Positions 7,948-16,597 are shown, counted from the stretch's first letter. The stretch is 64,000 bases of DNA from Colwellia sp. 12G3 (GCF_002836775.1 NZ_PJAQ01000066.1:248001-312000); one strand, 5' to 3'. Program-made: numbers and translations. Notes: a model not told the origin generated them from the letters alone.

Positions 7948-9384
7948 TTAGCTGGCCAGCTTTATCAATTCCATCAACTTGTTAAGTTGCTTATCTACTT
8001 CTTCTTGATTGCCTTTATCCTTATCATTAGCCTCAGTTATGGTAAAACCGGTATTTAGCCTAAAATAGTCTTGATACAAATTACGGGTACTAAATTGCTC
8101 GCCAATACGTATATCAATATTCACTTTATTAGCTAGCTCAAGTAGTTTACGGCCATTTAAATTTGGTACTTGAATCCATAAAACAAAACCGCCAGAAGGT
8201 GAGCTAATTTTACTGGCAACGGGTAAGTTTTTTGTTAAGTAATTCTGATAACTTAAAGTATGTTGCTGTATTGCGATACGCAATTTTTTGAGATGTTTAG
8301 CATAATCACCATTACTAATAAAATCAGCGAGGGCGAGTTGCACCGGCGAAGAAACACCTTGATTACAGTACTGACGCTTTTGTAAATATTGCGCAGCAAA
8401 GCGACCTGGCCAGCACCAACCTAATCGATAACCCGCGGCGATTGTTTTTGAAACAGAGCCACACCATAAAATGTAGCCGTGTTTATCCCAATGTTTTGCC
8501 GGTAATGGCATAACTTTACTGTGCGCTAATTCAATATAAACATCATCTTCTATGATCGGAATTTTGTAAGTCTCCGCTAGTTTAACTAAGTGCTGCTTTT
8601 GCAATGCGGTCATAGAAATACCTTGGGGATTCATATGAGAAGTGCAAAACAAGCCGGCTTTAATCTGTTTACTTTTCATATGTTGTTCAAGCTGAACAAG
8701 ATCAATACCTTGCTCTGTTGACGGAATTTCGACAACTTTACGGCCCAGTGCCGCCAACATGTCTAATAGACCATTAAAACAAGGCGAGCTTATGGCGATA
8801 GCATCGCCAATGTCAGTGCATATTTCTATCGCGGTTCGAATGGCATCCATACAACCATTAGTGATCAACAGTTCATCGCTGGGTATATGAAAGTCATAAC
8901 TTTTAAAGTGAGTGCTGAGTGACTCTCTCAGTATTTTTTCTCCCTGCACATCCGGATAAAAACTAATATTGTTACCTTGTCGTTTAAGAGCACGACGAAA
9001 ACTGTGCTGTAATTTATCTAGTGGGATAAAGTCTGCAGAGATACGAGCAACTCCCAAAGGACCTACTATTGCCTTATTAACCGAATTATTATGTTGCGCG
9101 TAATTATCGACAGCAGGTAATTTTGGCGCTGTCATGATGCTTTGAAAAGCAATGAGTTCGGGTTTTTCATTAACCATTCGTTGCCCGCAAACGAAATAGC
9201 CTGATTGTGGCTTAGCAAGGATCCAACCTAAGGATTCAAGATGTTGGTAACAGTTAAGTGCCGTGGTCATACTGATTAAGTGCTGTTGCCGAAATTTTCT
9301 TAATGAGGGCATACGGCTATTTTGCACCAGTTTTCCACTGCTGATATCTGCGATACACCTTTGGGCGAGGTCAATATATCTCAT
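7948..9384 (-). CDS. MocR-type regulator: GntR winged helix fused to a PLP aminotransferase fold
   Basis: The 478-residue protein has a GntR-family winged helix (residues 1-70, with SRMPSLRKFRQQH and a recognition helix around MTTALNCYQHLESLGW), then a fold-type I aminotransferase domain. The domain carries the PLP lysine segment GSVSKTIAAGYRLGW near residues 311-325 and the SSPCFNG and EDDVYIEL pieces. It most resembles the YjiR branch of MocR regulators. Such proteins sense PLP or an amino compound and usually control a divergent gene. Here the divergent gene is an EamA-type exporter 198 bp away, a recurrent MocR-DMT pairing. The effector is unknown. Confidence 0.9.
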   Translation of the reverse strand: MRYIDLAQRCIADISSGKLVQNSRMPSLRKFRQQHLISMTTALNCYQHLESLGWILAKPQSGYFVCGQRMVNEKPELIAFQSIMTAPKLPAVDNYAQHNNSVNKAIVGPLGVARISADFIPLDKLQHSFRRALKRQGNNISFYPDVQGEKILRESLSTHFKSYDFHIPSDELLITNGCMDAIRTAIEICTDIGDAIAISSPCFNGLLDMLAALGRKVVEIPSTEQGIDLVQLEQHMKSKQIKAGLFCTSHMNPQGISMTALQKQHLVKLAETYKIPIIEDDVYIELAHSKVMPLPAKHWDKHGYILWCGSVSKTIAAGYRLGWCWPGRFAAQYLQKRQYCNQGVSSPVQLALADFISNGDYAKHLKKLRIAIQQHTLSYQNYLTKNLPVASKISSPSGGFVLWIQVPNLNGRKLLELANKVNIDIRIGEQFSTRNLYQDYFRLNTGFTITEANDKDKGNQEEVDKQLNKLMELIKLAS

Positions 9385-9473
9385 CGTTTTCTTTCACCTT
9401 CTCAATGCAGACGAAAGCGATAATGGTTACTTCAGTCTGTCACTTTCTTAAGTTTTGACAATAAACAAAATGA

Positions 9474-9507
9474 AATTGTACTCTTTTTTATTTCTTTAAT
9501 TGTATCT
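9474..9507. promoter_or_regulatory. Direct repeat in the MocR-EamA intergenic region, possible operator
   Basis: AATTGTACTCT at 9474-9484 is echoed by AATTGTATCTG at 9498-9508, a direct repeat with a 24-bp period between the two divergent genes. MocR regulators commonly bind tandem direct repeats in this position. The sequence is AT-rich, so chance similarity remains possible. Confidence 0.35.
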
Positions 9508-9582
9508 GTTCTCTTTCTGACTTTCATCAATAATAGTTGTTATTGAACCAACGTTTAAAAAAACGAATTATAAGGATGGATA

Positions 9583-10485
9583 ATGAACAATAAGGATCTA
9601 CTACTGGCTATTTTTGTGATGATAGTTTGGGGACTGAATTTTTCAGTGATCAAACTTGGCGTCAGCGAAATTGATCCTCTGTTACTCACAGCATTACGTT
9701 TCACTTTTGCTGTCATTCCCACGATATTTTTTGTTAAACGACCGCAGGTAAAATGGCGGTATTTAGTGGCTTATGGATTAACGTTTGCTATTGGTGTTTG
9801 GGGCATGGGGAGTTGGTCAATTCAAGCAGGGCTTTCTGCCGGAATGGCCTCGGTATTAATGCAGATGAATGTTGTTATCAGTTTATTAGTGGGTTATTTT
9901 TTACTTAAAGAAACGGTTACTTCTATGAGAGTGGTTGGCAGTATTATTGCCATTTCTGGTTTGCTTTTAAGTGTATCGGTAACCGATGGCTCAGTGACAA
10001 TGTTAGGGTTACTGCTAATTATACTCGCTTCTTTGTCTTGGAGCATTACCAGTCTGATTGTCAAAAAAGCAGGTACAAAAGAGGTTTTTGCGTTTAGCAT
10101 TTGGGGTATGTTGTTTGCACCGATACCTTTATTTAGCCTCGCTTATTTACAAAGTGATCATCAGCAATTACTGTCATTAAATTTACTGATGAATAGTTCA
10201 GTTATTTTCTCTGTATTATTTCAAGCCTATCCGGTTACCCTGTTTGGTTATTGGGTCTGGAATCGCCTATTAGTAAAATACCCCTTAAGTACTGTTGCAC
10301 CCTTATCATTATTGGTGCCTATTTTTGGTTTATTAGGTAGTGCCATTTTTTACCAAGAGCAGATAGGACTGGTGAAAGCGATAGCTTGTTTATTGGTTAT
10401 TGCCGGACTGATGATTGGTTTGATCAAAACGGCACAGCTGAAAACTTACTTACAGCAATATAAATCAGTGATAAACCCAAACTAA
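9583..10485 (+). CDS. eamA: EamA/DMT-family exporter
   Basis: The 300-residue protein has about ten hydrophobic segments in two repeated EamA halves. It matches E. coli EamA at VWGLNFSVIKLGV, LTALRFTFAVIPTIFFVKRP, YGLTFAI and the C-terminal VAPLSLLVPIFGLLGSA. E. coli EamA exports O-acetylserine and cysteine across the inner membrane. The gene is divergent from a MocR-type regulator, which probably controls it in response to an amino compound or PLP. An AAGGA ribosome-binding site lies just upstream of the ATG. The transport class is certain, the substrate less so. Confidence 0.85.
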   Translation: MNNKDLLLAIFVMIVWGLNFSVIKLGVSEIDPLLLTALRFTFAVIPTIFFVKRPQVKWRYLVAYGLTFAIGVWGMGSWSIQAGLSAGMASVLMQMNVVISLLVGYFLLKETVTSMRVVGSIIAISGLLLSVSVTDGSVTMLGLLLIILASLSWSITSLIVKKAGTKEVFAFSIWGMLFAPIPLFSLAYLQSDHQQLLSLNLLMNSSVIFSVLFQAYPVTLFGYWVWNRLLVKYPLSTVAPLSLLVPIFGLLGSAIFYQEQIGLVKAIACLLVIAGLMIGLIKTAQLKTYLQQYKSVINPN

Positions 10486-10492
10486 AAATACG

Positions 10493-10545
10493 ATAAACCT
10501 TGCCGCACCAGTAAATATAGTGATAATCGGGCAAGGTTTATTTTT
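10493..10545 (+). terminator. Terminator after the EamA gene
   Basis: ATAAACCTTGCC (10493-10504) is perfectly complementary to GGCAAGGTTTAT (10530-10541), followed by a T run. It is an intrinsic terminator with a 25-nt loop. Confidence 0.75.
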
Positions 10546-10569
10546 GTTGAATTAGGTTAAGTTAATTAA

Positions 10570-11649
10570 GTGCAATTATTAGAAATAGAATGTTTAGGCA
10601 AAACGCTACGGTTAGAAGGTTCAATGGCAGGATGGCAGCAACTCTTTTGGGATGATCAATGTGTCTCGCAAATTAGTGCTAATGCCGACAGTGAATCATT
10701 TTTACATCAATTCTCTCTGCAAAATGAGCAGGGCGAGTTGCATGTAGAACTGAATGGTTCATTGCAATGGCAGCCTTTTGAGCTGCAATTCAAACTTTTA
10801 GTTAATAATGAGCTGTTGCATGAAAATAGCCTCAATGAAAAAGACATAGAGCAACGTCAAATAGGCGAGCACGAAAAACAACCGATGAAGTTTAGCTTCA
10901 TCGGTATGGCTGGTTTAGGCTTAAAGTTATTAAAAAGTGCCAAGGTCATTAAAGTATTATTTGCTGCGGGTAGTTTGGCGGCTTATAGCTGGTTATTTTC
11001 TATTGAATTTGCCATCGCATTGATCCTTTGTTTGGTTTTTCATGAGTATGGTCATATTAAGGCGATGAAATACTTTGGTTTAAAAACTAAAGGTATATAT
11101 CTCATTCCTTTTGTTGGTGGTTTAGCCCTTAGCGATGACAAAATTAATACTCGCTGGCAAGATATTGTTATTTCTATCATGGGACCATTTTTCGGCTTGA
11201 TACTATCTCTCGCCTGTTTAGTGGGCTATTGGCTGACTGATATAGAAATACTGGCCGGACTTGCAGTATTTAATGCGCTGCTCAACTTATTTAATATGTT
11301 ACCGGTATTACCTTTAGATGGTGGTCACGTACTTAAAAGCATCGCTTTTTCAATCAACTCTAAAGTAGGCTTAGTCGCTTGTGTATTGGGTGCTGCGTTA
11401 GGTGTTTATATTAGTTATCACTTTGGTTTAGCGTTATTAGGATTTTTACTAGCTATTGGTAGCATTGAAATATTCTTTGAATATAAACGCCGACATTTAA
11501 GTGATTTATTACCGCTCAACCGCTATGCGCAAATCGTCTCGGTCTTGTGGTACGTGCTGACGGTAGGTGGTTTAAGTGCCATAATCTGGTTTGTTGGCCA
11601 AACGGGCAATGGTGCTTTGTCACTGCCACTTAAAATATTGGCTAGTTAG
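10570..11649 (+). CDS. Site-2-protease-like M50 membrane metalloprotease
   Basis: The protein of about 359 residues has a soluble N-terminal domain of roughly 110 residues, then several membrane segments. It has the M50 zinc motif HEYGH (His158, Glu159, His162) inside a hydrophobic helix and the second motif LPLDGGH around Asp250. Site-2 proteases cut within membrane helices, often to release sigma or transcription factors. This one resembles the Zn-dependent protease group with a compact catalytic core. The start is taken as GTG at 10570. The ATG at 10624 is possible but would remove part of the soluble domain. No substrate is suggested by the neighbours. Confidence 0.82.
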   Translation: MQLLEIECLGKTLRLEGSMAGWQQLFWDDQCVSQISANADSESFLHQFSLQNEQGELHVELNGSLQWQPFELQFKLLVNNELLHENSLNEKDIEQRQIGEHEKQPMKFSFIGMAGLGLKLLKSAKVIKVLFAAGSLAAYSWLFSIEFAIALILCLVFHEYGHIKAMKYFGLKTKGIYLIPFVGGLALSDDKINTRWQDIVISIMGPFFGLILSLACLVGYWLTDIEILAGLAVFNALLNLFNMLPVLPLDGGHVLKSIAFSINSKVGLVACVLGAALGVYISYHFGLALLGFLLAIGSIEIFFEYKRRHLSDLLPLNRYAQIVSVLWYVLTVGGLSAIIWFVGQTGNGALSLPLKILAS

Positions 11650-11694
11650 TGTTATTTATATCGCACTGAGCTATTAGTCACTTGCTCGAACTTA

Positions 11695-11725
11695 AAATAA
11701 AGCCCAGAGATTCTGGGCTTTATTT
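11695..11725. terminator. Bidirectional terminator
   Basis: AAAATAAAGCCCAGA and TCTGGGCTTTATTTT form a perfect 15-bp stem with a 3-nt loop between two convergent genes. It can stop transcription from both sides. Confidence 0.9.
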
Positions 11726-11761
11726 TATTCAACGCTTAATCTTGTATTCTAATACTAAGAA

Positions 11762-13486
11762 TTATTCACCTTTAGGGTTATAAATCCACATTGTATTATT
11801 AATATGTTTACTGGTATCTTCACCAATTAAAACACGACCATCATCCATAACCGCTAAGTTATCAGGGTTAGATATAGCATTTACATCACATTTGTTGCCA
11901 TTTTCGTCGCCGTCTGCATTATAAGCACCACCGACAACGACTGGCTCCATACGGTTAACGTTGAAGTCTGTTTGCACACCAAAACGATAAACTGCGCCAC
12001 AATATGCCGATGAATCAAGCTGAATATCACCCTCGCTATCAACCATGCCTTTACCTACAGAAGACATAGCAACATACATAAAGGGTACTGCACCACTTGC
12101 GACGCCATCGTAATTAATTACCACACCTTCCATTTTACGAAACTCAGTGGTAGCGCCTTTTGCTTTAGCTGCACGTAGTGTTTCTAAAAAAGCGTAACGA
12201 TCATCACCAGTGCCATTAGTTGCCCAATCATCTATTTCTGTTTGAGTTATATAGCTAGTTTCACCTTCAATATAATCTGTTTCGGTAATGCCATTATATG
12301 AATTTATCCATGTTTTGATCTGGGTATTGTTACTGCTGCCTAATTCAATCCATTGGATGTTGAAACCCGCTTTAGCTGGGTCACTGGTAGCATCTTGAGT
12401 TAATTTAGCCGCATATAAAGTGCCTGCACTTAAATCACCTGCGTTGGTTGCTACAAATTTATAAAACGCTTTGTTTGACCCATCGTCGGTAGTGTAAACC
12501 GTTTTCCAATCAGGCATTACTACCGAATTTTCATGAGCAACGCGGCCTAAAGTGAAATGTTTCACTGGTGTTGGGCTGGTTGATGTTGGGTTTGTTACTT
12601 CAACAATATAACCATAATCATAAGGGTTAGGTAAGGTAGAACTTGCTAAGTAGGTTTGTAAATTCTTAACATCAGGATAGCTAGGGTAACCGTCAAGATA
12701 TGCAGTATTATTCCATTGTGCGGTATTTTCAGCTTCGTAATTTTCTTCTGACGTTAAGGGAGTGTTCCAAGGTGATAAGGTGCCAAAACAATTAATTATC
12801 GTGCCTAATACCGCTGAGAAATCAACATTAATGGCATCACCTATAGTCCAACTGCCACTGTCTTCTTTCGTTAATTCTATACGGCTCATCGCACCAGGGC
12901 GATCTTCCCAAGCAGTGAATAAAAACCCGGTATCTCCATTGGCAGAGGTCGGTACAAAAGCATTAAAATCAGGATCTTGAGATTGCTTAATTTTAGTTGT
13001 TTGATCAGCAGTACTGATCGAGCCTAAACCATGTGGTAATTGATTGTTGAGTGTATCTCCAGCTTGCCCCAGTACTTGATAGTTTCCTGCCACTACGCGC
13101 ACAGCAAGTTTTTCTGCATCTGTTGACGGAGCTGGTAAGTCTTCAGTCTTAGGATCAAGTGTACTCCAGTCAAAACCTGTTACTACGCCTACTTGCGCTG
13201 GCGTTTCGTTACCTGACAAGTCAGAAGGATGTTGAACATTAAAGAAAAGTTCATCATTGTCGGTTAAAAACATACCGGTAATTTCGGCACCTACAGGCAC
13301 GGTAGCTACGCGTGTTAATTTCGCTGCGGGCTTTAGGTTTTCTCCGTTAGTACCATTGGTACCATCTACGCCACTAGCGCCGTTTGTACCATTTACACCG
13401 TCATCTCCACCACATGCCGTTAGCATTGAAGAGCCGAGTATCATCGCTATAACAGCGGCAATTTTTCTTTTTTTTATATTCAGCAT
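11762..13486 (-). CDS. PhoX-family (DUF839) lipoprotein with a collagen-like linker
   Basis: The protein of about 574 residues starts at the ATG at 13486, where AGGAAAG is properly placed upstream. It has a lipoprotein signal peptide with lipobox LTAC. Directly after the Cys come seven Gly-x-y triplets (GVN GTN GAS GVD GTN GTN GEN), a short collagen-like linker. The rest matches the DUF839/PhoX group, beta-propeller proteins related to Ca/Fe-dependent alkaline phosphatases. Supporting stretches are TGFDWSTL, RVAHENSVVMPDWKTVYTTDDG, FRKMEGVVINYDG and the C-terminal SNPDNLAVMDDGRVLIGED. It is expected on the outer membrane or in the periplasm. Phosphatase activity is plausible but not proven. 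Further upstream ATGs lack a ribosome-binding site. Confidence 0.85.
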   Translation of the reverse strand: MLNIKKRKIAAVIAMILGSSMLTACGGDDGVNGTNGASGVDGTNGTNGENLKPAAKLTRVATVPVGAEITGMFLTDNDELFFNVQHPSDLSGNETPAQVGVVTGFDWSTLDPKTEDLPAPSTDAEKLAVRVVAGNYQVLGQAGDTLNNQLPHGLGSISTADQTTKIKQSQDPDFNAFVPTSANGDTGFLFTAWEDRPGAMSRIELTKEDSGSWTIGDAINVDFSAVLGTIINCFGTLSPWNTPLTSEENYEAENTAQWNNTAYLDGYPSYPDVKNLQTYLASSTLPNPYDYGYIVEVTNPTSTSPTPVKHFTLGRVAHENSVVMPDWKTVYTTDDGSNKAFYKFVATNAGDLSAGTLYAAKLTQDATSDPAKAGFNIQWIELGSSNNTQIKTWINSYNGITETDYIEGETSYITQTEIDDWATNGTGDDRYAFLETLRAAKAKGATTEFRKMEGVVINYDGVASGAVPFMYVAMSSVGKGMVDSEGDIQLDSSAYCGAVYRFGVQTDFNVNRMEPVVVGGAYNADGDENGNKCDVNAISNPDNLAVMDDGRVLIGEDTSKHINNTMWIYNPKGE

Positions 13487-13543
13487 TGTCTTTCCTAGGG
13501 TTATTTGTAAAAACGCTACTAAGTTAAAGTGAATATGTGACAA

Positions 13544-14049
13544 TTACATGAATGCTTTTTGACGTAATTGTTAAGGAAATATGAAGCGGGTCTGTGCAGG
13601 TGTACTAAAAAATGAGAATTGCGTCACTATGTCAGAACAATGATCATCAACGGTAACTACGCATAATGTTTGATACTACCAATCACTGAATGAGATTGGC
13701 TTCTAATGATCACTTATGCCACGGAGCGGAATAAAATGGGGTTAAAGATCGTAAGGAGCAATGTGCCCTTTTCGGGCATAGAAACTTATGGGTAAAAGTT
13801 TTTTAGGCTCTAAACTCTATAGCGTAATCGCCCCCATTGTGAGTTAGAGCTAACCGTTACTTTTGCCACAGGTTGTGTGAAAACGCTCAGAATAAAATTT
13901 TGATGCGACGTTACCTGAATTAATCGCTGATTTTACCTTAAACGTACGACAGAATTTAATCTAAGGAGGCTTTTTCCGTTGATATTATCCAATTACGCAA
14001 GTTCGAAATAGTTTTTACACAGGCTGGCCACAGAACAGACCTTAGGTAA
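13544..14049. other. Intergenic stretch without a recognised gene
   Basis: No convincing frame is seen. There is a small hairpin GTGCCC/GGGCAT near 13764-13780 and a 12-nt palindrome GTTAGAGCTAAC near 13844. The region lies beside the cassette-like genes and may contain decayed cassette material, which is inference. Confidence 0.4.
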
Positions 14050-14113
14050 CTAGAGACAAACAATGCTTCGGATTAGATTTTGTATCAGAATCCGACTTTA
14101 AGGCCTTGTTAGC
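14050..14113 (-). other. attC-like dyad after the thioesterase gene
   Basis: Read on the minus strand, GCTAACAAGGCC begins two bases after the thioesterase stop codon. A stem TCGGATT/AATCCGA around 14068-14095 and a GTTTGTC end follow. A short imperfect palindrome opening with a TAAC core directly behind the gene is the layout of an integron attC site. The far core is poor (GTTTGTC against GTTRRRY), so the site may be degenerate. Confidence 0.4.
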
Positions 14114-14114
14114 T

Positions 14115-14522
14115 TTAGTTTGATTTAGGTATTGAATATGTTCCAACGACATGCGCTACAGCTTTTTCATCACCTTCGGAATATAAAGAAACCTCACCAA
14201 CAACCAGTGATTTCCCTATTTTTAGTAAAGTACATTTACCAATAATATCTTTTGTTGATGAGGGCTTCCTCATAAAATTAATCGTCAGACTCGTTGTTAC
14301 TGCAAGTGAAACTATTCCTATTTCACCTAAAATAGCCACATATAAAGCACAATCAGCAACAGTCATTAAAACTGGTCCAGATACTGTACCTCCTGGTCTT
14401 AATTCATCAAACCCTATTGTATGTCTCACTGTTGCTGACTGCTCTCCAACGGCTTCAACAATGCACTTAGCCTGAGGAAAGTCAGCCCTCATGAACTCTT
14501 CAATCTCTTTCTTAGTTGCCAA
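14115..14522 (-). CDS. PaaI-type hotdog thioesterase, cassette-like
   Basis: The 135-residue protein has the single hotdog domain of PaaI-like acyl-CoA thioesterases: GFDELRPGGTVSGPVLMTVAD around residues 38-58 and the beta strands VTTSLTINFMRKPS and VAHVVGTYSI. The likely role is hydrolysis of an acyl-CoA thioester; the substrate is unknown. The start is TTG with GGAG nine bases upstream. The gene begins about 15 bases after one attC-like dyad (14538-14712) and ends two bases before another, as gene cassettes do. It lacks a visible promoter of its own. Confidence 0.8.
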   Translation of the reverse strand: MATKKEIEEFMRADFPQAKCIVEAVGEQSATVRHTIGFDELRPGGTVSGPVLMTVADCALYVAILGEIGIVSLAVTTSLTINFMRKPSSTKDIIGKCTLLKIGKSLVVGEVSLYSEGDEKAVAHVVGTYSIPKSN

Positions 14523-14537
14523 GGTAGTTCTCCAAAA

Positions 14538-14712
14538 AAGCTAACGCCCAAACAAGGGCTTATAAATATAATTATCGCAAGCAATTCAGTTTCTTAAGTG
14601 GTGGCCCACTTGGTGCTTGTTATTATTTGCAGCACATGTGTAGCAAGTTGAATTGCACATTGATTGTTTTAAATAATATCATTAAAACGTCGCCAAATGC
14701 CACTTTGTTAGC
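14538..14712 (-). other. Long attC-like imperfect palindrome between two cassette-like genes
   Basis: On the minus strand the element opens with GCTAACAAAG and closes with TTGGGCGTTAGC, so its outer ends are exact reverse complements (GCTAAC/GTTAGC). Inside, GCAATTCA pairs with TGAATTGC and AAGTGG with CCACTT, giving a long hairpin of about 175 nt. Vibrio-type attC sites commonly end in GGGCGTTAG. The core deviates from RYYYAAC/GTTRRRY at one position on each side. Confidence 0.5.
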
Positions 14713-14713
14713 G

Positions 14714-14727
14714 TTACGTTAACGTAA
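14714..14727. repeat. Perfect 14-bp palindrome TTACGTTAACGTAA
   Basis: The word is fully self-complementary and sits just upstream (plus-strand sense) of the 93-codon cassette-like gene. It overlaps GTTAGCGTTACGTT, a 14-mer also present at 39023-39036. It may be a protein-binding site or part of the cassette junction; no function is shown. Confidence 0.4.
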
Positions 14728-14747
14728 ACAATACGCACAAAGAACCA

Positions 14748-14978
14748 CTAATGAATTTCACCATCAGGCTCGATATTAAGTAAATTTCTTTCGTCCTTGG
14801 CTATGAACCCGTCCTTAATTTTTTGTCTTGCTATTGTTTCGCCCAATTTGGATTTTAAATCTTCCCACTCGTCTGCAAACCCTTCAATAAAGCCATCAAC
14901 AAACAACTCAAGCTCTTTATCAGTATATGGTGTCTTACGGTCATTAGCAGGGTTCATCCAGTCAGGTTCATCGGTCAT
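14748..14978 (-). CDS. Small acidic conserved hypothetical protein, cassette-like
   Basis: The preferred product has 76 residues and starts at the ATG at 14978, eight bases after GGAG. An upstream ATG at 15029 would add 17 residues without a ribosome-binding site. It begins with MTDEPDWMNPANDRKTPY and ends in NIEPDGEIH, is strongly acidic and mostly helical, with no signal peptide or membrane segment. I recall similar short proteins from marine gammaproteobacterial gene cassettes, but no function is known. It is followed by the attC-like dyad at 14538-14712 and faces away from the recombinase remnant at 15049. Confidence 0.65.
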   Translation of the reverse strand: MTDEPDWMNPANDRKTPYTDKELELFVDGFIEGFADEWEDLKSKLGETIARQKIKDGFIAKDERNLLNIEPDGEIH

Positions 14979-15048
14979 GGGATCTCCAACATTTAATTTT
15001 ATCAAGATAGTTTCATAATTATAGTTCACTTAAAAAAGCAGTGAAATT

Positions 15049-15609
15049 ATGCATGACATTGTACTTTATCAACCAAAACCTAGCTGGAATAAAGGACAGC
15101 TTGTGGGTCAAAAACTTCCCCTTAAACTTGAGGAAGTTTGGTCTATTAGAACCAGACTTGATTTAGCAGATAACCTTCGTGAATTAACAATGTTTAATTT
15201 AGCCCTAGACAGTAAATTTAGAGCATGTGACTTTATTAAACTTAAAGTGTCGGATATCGCGCATGGAAAAAAAATTCAATGACTTCGTTCCAGTGATTAT
15301 TTATTCGGAAGTAGAGTAAAAGATGATTTCCATTTAACGACTCGGCAATACGCAAGAATAGTCAAATAGTGGATCGCTAGTATTGGCTTGGATGTAACAT
15401 CATACGGCACTCATGCTATGAGACGCACTAAAGTTACCTTGATCTATAAAAAAACCAAAAACCTGAGAGCAGTTCAGATTTTGCTTGGTCATACAAAAAT
15501 AGAGAGTACCGTTCGTTATCTTGCTATAGAAGTAGATGACGCACTTGAACTATCGGAAAATATAAATCACAAACAACTCAGGAATTATGGACGTTTCCTG
15601 CCACACTGA
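15049..15609 (+). pseudogene. Decayed phage-type tyrosine recombinase
   Basis: One reading frame runs through the whole stretch but is broken by in-frame stops at 15280 (TGA) and 15367 (TAG). The pieces carry the tyrosine-recombinase landmarks: the box I arginine in KFRACDFIKLKVSDI, HAMRRT (HxxR), LLGHTKIESTVRYL with the second His and the catalytic Tyr. Between HGKKIQ and SSDYLFGSRV about 25-30 residues expected in this family are missing. It is the short marine integrase often found next to cassettes, not an integron IntI, whose additional domain is absent. It is almost certainly inactive. Confidence 0.85.
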
Positions 15610-15925
15610 AGACATTAGCACTTGATAATTTTCTGTAACATTTGTTGTAATTTTTGTTCTACAGCGGACTGACTGAACAACCACATTACGCTAGAGGTTT
15701 CCTGATAGCGGACGTTCACCATAGATAAAAAATATGTTTCTTGATGATAATTTTTTACCAATATACCGTTAAGTCTGAACGAGAAAAAAGCCACCACAGC
15801 GGTCATTCGTCATCAAACTGTTAATGCTAACTTTGTGGCTAAATTGACTATGTCACTATAAACGGACTAAGCTTCGATGAACCTTTATTTCCAAAGGGGC
15901 TTTTTAAGTCAAAGTGAGTTGAACA
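15610..15925. other. Intergenic stretch with one arm of a direct repeat
   Basis: No convincing gene is seen. It contains the left 17-bp repeat at 15790-15806, and the promoter and ribosome-binding region of the flavodoxin-like gene at its right end. Confidence 0.4.
15790..15806 (+). repeat. Left copy of a 17-bp direct repeat
   Basis: GCCACCACAGCGGTCAT occurs here and again, exactly, at 16467-16483. The two copies bracket the flavodoxin-like gene at a distance of 677 bp. Confidence 0.7.
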
Positions 15926-16387
15926 ATGAAAACACTTTTAATTGTAGCGCATGCTCCTTCAGAAAATACGCAATTAATGGTTGAAGCGATCTTGAAAGGT
16001 GCGCAGCATCCTGATATTGAACAGGTTAAAACAAGCTGGATACCGCCTTTAGAAACTACACCTGAGGATGTATTAGCATGTGATGCGATAATTTTGGGGA
16101 CGACTGAAAATCTCGGTTATATGAGTGGAGCTTTGAAAGATTTTTTTGATCGCTGCTATTACCCTTGTCTGGAAGTAAAGCAGGGATTGCCTTGTGCGTT
16201 ATATGTTCGTGCTGGGAATGATGGAACTGGTACTTGTCGGGCAGTCGAATCGATCTGTACAGGTTTGCGTTGGAATTGGATTCGACCACCATTAGTGTGC
16301 CGTGGTGGCTGGCAATCAACGTTTCTTGACCAATGTGAAGAACTCGGTATGACAATGGCTGCCGGACTTGATGTTGGAATTTATTAA
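15926..16387 (+). CDS. Flavodoxin-like / NADPH-dependent FMN reductase family protein
   Basis: The 153-residue protein has a flavodoxin-type alpha/beta fold: a first strand TLLIVAHAPSENTQ with a phosphate-binding-like loop, then CDAIILGTTENLGYMSGALKDFFDR, typical of the FMN-binding loops of this family. It should bind FMN and act as a small redox protein or reductase in the cytoplasm. It stands alone, between a recombinase remnant and a BlaR/BlaI pair, and is flanked by an exact 17-bp direct repeat. That suggests it may have moved as a unit, which is inference. Confidence 0.8.
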   Translation: MKTLLIVAHAPSENTQLMVEAILKGAQHPDIEQVKTSWIPPLETTPEDVLACDAIILGTTENLGYMSGALKDFFDRCYYPCLEVKQGLPCALYVRAGNDGTGTCRAVESICTGLRWNWIRPPLVCRGGWQSTFLDQCEELGMTMAAGLDVGIY

Positions 16388-16466
16388 TTCGCCTTTTACA
16401 TTGCAGGAGTCATAGGTGTCATAGCATCACCCAACCCGATTGAACATCACCATGACTGACTCCTGA

Positions 16467-16483
16467 GCCACCACAGCGGTCAT
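16467..16483 (+). repeat. Right copy of the 17-bp direct repeat
   Basis: This is an exact match to 15790-15806, lying 80 bp after the flavodoxin-like gene. A nearby CATGAC/GTCAT pair could form a small hairpin with it. Confidence 0.7.
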
Positions 16484-16529
16484 CGCGATTTTAAATTATT
16501 CCGACAAAGCAACCCATTTACAGAGACAA

Positions 16530-16556
16530 GAAAGCCGTCTCAAAAGAACGGCTTTG
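16530..16556. terminator. Hairpin between the convergent flavodoxin-like and BlaR1-like genes
   Basis: AAAGCCGT and ACGGCTTT form an 8-bp stem with a 9-nt loop. The T tail is short, so it is a moderate intrinsic terminator at best. Confidence 0.55.
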
Positions 16557-16597
16557 CTATTAATTAACAGAGAAATACAATTATTGCTATTGCGTAT

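Noticed and set aside
13257-13532. A 91-codon plus-strand frame antisense to the PhoX-like gene start.
   Set aside because: Its Pro/Val-rich repeats are the reverse reading of the Gly-x-y codons and the signal peptide.
15049-15609. The recombinase remnant as an integron integrase (IntI).
   Set aside because: The IntI-specific additional motif is not seen and the protein is of the short phage-type integrase class; it also carries two stop codons.
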